From Lachnospiraceae bacterium (lineage in GTDB: Bacteria > Bacillota > Clostridia > Lachnospirales > Lachnospiraceae): DNA of 64,000 bases. A model generated the notes under the pieces. The model was not told the origin of the DNA. It worked only from the letters and a program-made list of their open reading frames with translations, and did not search any database. The stretch is taken from the NCBI GenBank assembly GCA_029067085.1, contig JAIEFE010000017.1, positions 62,001 through 126,000 of the forward strand, given 5' to 3'. A program made the position numbers and the translations under genes. Positions 62,692 to 64,000 of this stretch are shown here, in pieces; within the stretch, counting starts at the first letter, position 1; every line of letters starts with the position of its first letter.

Positions 62692-63069
62692 TCATTCCTC
62701 CTCTTGATAAAACATAGTCAGAAGTTCAATCAGTTTCTCTAAGGGTATCCCACTTGTTCGTCCAATATCGGCGGCTTCCTGTAAATGTTCTTCCGCCAAT
62801 CGCTGTTGTTCTTCTTGATAAAAGTCTTTATTCTGCGCCGATACAAAACTGCCACGGCCTACTGTTGTCTCAATAAAGCCATCCCTTTGTAAATCTTCAT
62901 ACGCTTTTTGAACGGTGAGAACGCTTACATGAATGGACTTTGCCAACGCTCTCATAGAGGGGATAGGATCGCCGGTATGTAATTCGCCGCTCATGATCTT
63001 GGCCTTTATCTGTGAAGTTATCTGCTCGTAAATCGGCTTGCTGGTATTACTGCTTATGATGATCTCCAC
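62692..63069 (-). CDS. GntR (YtrA subfamily) regulator, second copy
   Basis: A 125-residue winged-helix repressor (KPIYEQITSQIKAKIMSGEL, IPSMRALAKSIHVSVLTVQK, GFIETTVGRGSFVS) with a short helical tail. The start is a GTG at 63069, which has AAGGAGGGG at good spacing; the ATG at 63114 would put the ribosome site inside the gene and overlap the promoter. It is a homologue of the regulator at 60629-60988 with the same operon layout. Confidence 0.9.
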   Translation of the reverse strand: MEIIISSNTSKPIYEQITSQIKAKIMSGELHTGDPIPSMRALAKSIHVSVLTVQKAYEDLQRDGFIETTVGRGSFVSAQNKDFYQEEQQRLAEEHLQEAADIGRTSGIPLEKLIELLTMFYQEEE

Positions 63070-63085
63070 AATGCCCCTCCTTTGT

Positions 63086-63116
63086 TCTATATTGTACTTA
63101 TTGTACAAGTACAATA
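63086..63116 (-). promoter_or_regulatory. Promoter and operator of the second GntR-ABC operon
   Basis: Minus strand TTGTAC (63109-63114), 17 bases, TATAGA (63086-63091). The region between is a perfect 10-bp inverted repeat TATTGTACTT / AAGTACAATA (63090-63099 and 63107-63116), so the operator spans the whole promoter. Confidence 0.75.
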
Positions 63117-63196
63117 TATCACACCAGGGTCATCGTGTCAATGAACTATTTGAAATCAACAATGAACTGTTTTTAGAGAAATTTTCAATCATTACA

Positions 63197-63226
63197 GAAA
63201 AAAAGCCCTCCGAAACCGGAAGGCTT
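63197..63226 (-). terminator. Terminator after the YczE-like gene
   Basis: Arms AAGCCCTCCG (63203-63212) and CGGAAGGCTT (63217-63226) with a 4-base centre; the minus strand continues with a run of T. Confidence 0.75.
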
Positions 63227-63293
63227 ATGTTGTATGAAATTTTGCTACATTAGACACTGTCTGCTATATTCTCGTATTCTCTCTACAGCTTCC

Positions 63294-63938
63294 TCAACAA
63301 TATTTATCCAGAATACGCTCTATATTCCGCCTGTGAACAGGAAGAAAGATCTGAACTACCGGCCCCACCAGAAAAGCGGCGGTCACCGTACCAATACCCA
63401 CAACACCACCAAGCAGCCATCCGACAATAATAAAGAAGAGATCACAGCAAATGCGGACGGTACGAAACTGAAATCTGTGCAGTTTATCCGTAAGGATAAC
63501 CGCCACCAGATCATTGGGCCCGGTACCCGCATCGGAAACAATGACCAAAGCCATGCCGATGGAAAGAATGATACAACCCAGCGCCATAACAGTAAGACGC
63601 AGAACGAACGGGGAATCCACCGTCACAAATCTACCCAAAAGCCAGTTAAAAACATCGATAATGGGACCGCCCAAAAGACAGCATATAAACGAGCCGGTTT
63701 TTATATATCCTTTCGTAAACAGGATCATCAGCACGATCAACACACACTGGATACCACTGTGACAAAGCCCTACCGAAATCCCGGTGATATGAGAAATGCC
63801 GGCTGCAAAAACAGTGAACGTATCTGTTCCCAGATTGCTGATCAAAAACAGTGTCACGCCCAGATGCGCAATGACAAGGCCGACAGTCAAAAAACACAGA
63901 CGCAACAGCCATTCCCGACGATTGATTTGTTGTTTCAT
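63294..63938 (-). CDS. YczE/YitT-like membrane protein
   Basis: A 214-residue protein with five or so membrane helices. The segments LGVTLFLISNLGTDTFTVFA and GMALVIVSDAGTGPNDLVAV repeat the same fold and carry the G-(T/A)-(D/G)-(P/T) motif typical of the YczE/YyaS family, seen near regulators and small-molecule pathways. The biochemical function is unknown. It starts 14 bases after the stop of the gene cut by the right window edge, so the two may be co-transcribed. Confidence 0.75.
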   Translation of the reverse strand: MKQQINRREWLLRLCFLTVGLVIAHLGVTLFLISNLGTDTFTVFAAGISHITGISVGLCHSGIQCVLIVLMILFTKGYIKTGSFICCLLGGPIIDVFNWLLGRFVTVDSPFVLRLTVMALGCIILSIGMALVIVSDAGTGPNDLVAVILTDKLHRFQFRTVRICCDLFFIIVGWLLGGVVGIGTVTAAFLVGPVVQIFLPVHRRNIERILDKYC

Positions 63939-63952
63939 GATCCGTCGTGCAC

Positions 63953-64000
63953 CTATTTCACGAGCAGGGACTTCCCTGTCATCTCCGCAGGCTGCTCCAT
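63953..64000 (-). CDS. 3' end of a gene running off the window
   Basis: Fifteen codons in frame with a TAG at 63953-63955, ending MTGKSLLVK; the sequence continues past position 64000. Too short to identify. Its orientation and closeness to the YczE-like gene suggest an operon. Confidence 0.35.
   Translation of the reverse strand: MEQPAEMTGKSLLVK

Overview
The window looks like a chromosomal segment of an anaerobic, Gram-positive, mesophilic clostridium, most likely a Lachnospiraceae member. The basis is the gene set and order: the SCIFF ribosomal peptide with its radical SAM maturase beside a fused SecDF, oxygen-independent HemZ, the block rsgA-prkC-PP2C-rlmN-rsmB-yugP-fmt-def-priA, a MurE with the DNPR motif of meso-diaminopimelate ligases, a class B sortase, and clear AGGAGG ribosome binding sites. 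Nearly everything is on the minus strand. I see no rRNA, tRNA, CRISPR array or intact transposase.

Layout. (1) 1-2720 is an AT-rich accessory stretch. It holds a SEFIR/TIR-type defence-like gene cut by the window edge and carrying a stop at codon 3, and a DinJ-RelE type toxin-antitoxin pair bracketed by 26-bp near-identical direct repeats. (2) 2723-7136 is a lipoprotein plus a two-subunit ABC exporter. (3) 7297-7889 has a double-hairpin repeat, a small CD3324-type regulator, and a leader with a 25-codon ORF and two mutually exclusive folds. (4) 7943-9786 is a Dus tRNA-modification gene with a radical SAM gene. (5) 9920-14215 is a response regulator, histidine kinase and LanFEG-type peptide-resistance ABC transporter, with four phased 11-bp repeats in front of the transporter. 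(6) 14290-18030 is a CdaR-type regulator divergent from glycerate kinase and a GntP-family permease. (7) 18112-21585 holds an ECF sigma/anti-sigma pair, an esterase with a dinJ fossil behind it, and an XRE protein with a long five-residue glycine repeat.

(8) 21588-33809 is a long housekeeping cluster for ribosome maturation, Ser/Thr phosphorylation, RNA methylation, formyl-Met processing, replication restart and peptidoglycan. (9) 33984-34070 contains a possible small RNA. (10) 34080-40469 is recJ, secDF and the SCIFF locus. (11) 40622-50556 holds a CNNM/CorC-type protein, an SseB-like protein, aspS, hisS, a diguanylate cyclase, sortase B, hemZ and a phosphoesterase. (12) 50621-52069 is enolase, whose ribosome binding site lies inside a terminator-like hairpin. 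(13) 52085-57401 encodes a secreted four-repeat protein and an ABC system made of a MacB-like ATPase, an FtsX-like permease and a membrane-anchored CARDB-like protein. (14) 57502-63069 is two consecutive GntR-ABC ATPase-permease operons, each with a palindromic operator at its promoter, followed by a YczE-like membrane protein.

The observations I rate highest are the bistable leader before the CD3324 gene, the enolase hairpin, the covarying two-hairpin repeat, the XRE protein with a perfect five-residue glycine period, the interrupted SEFIR gene, and the phased repeats before the LanFEG operon.
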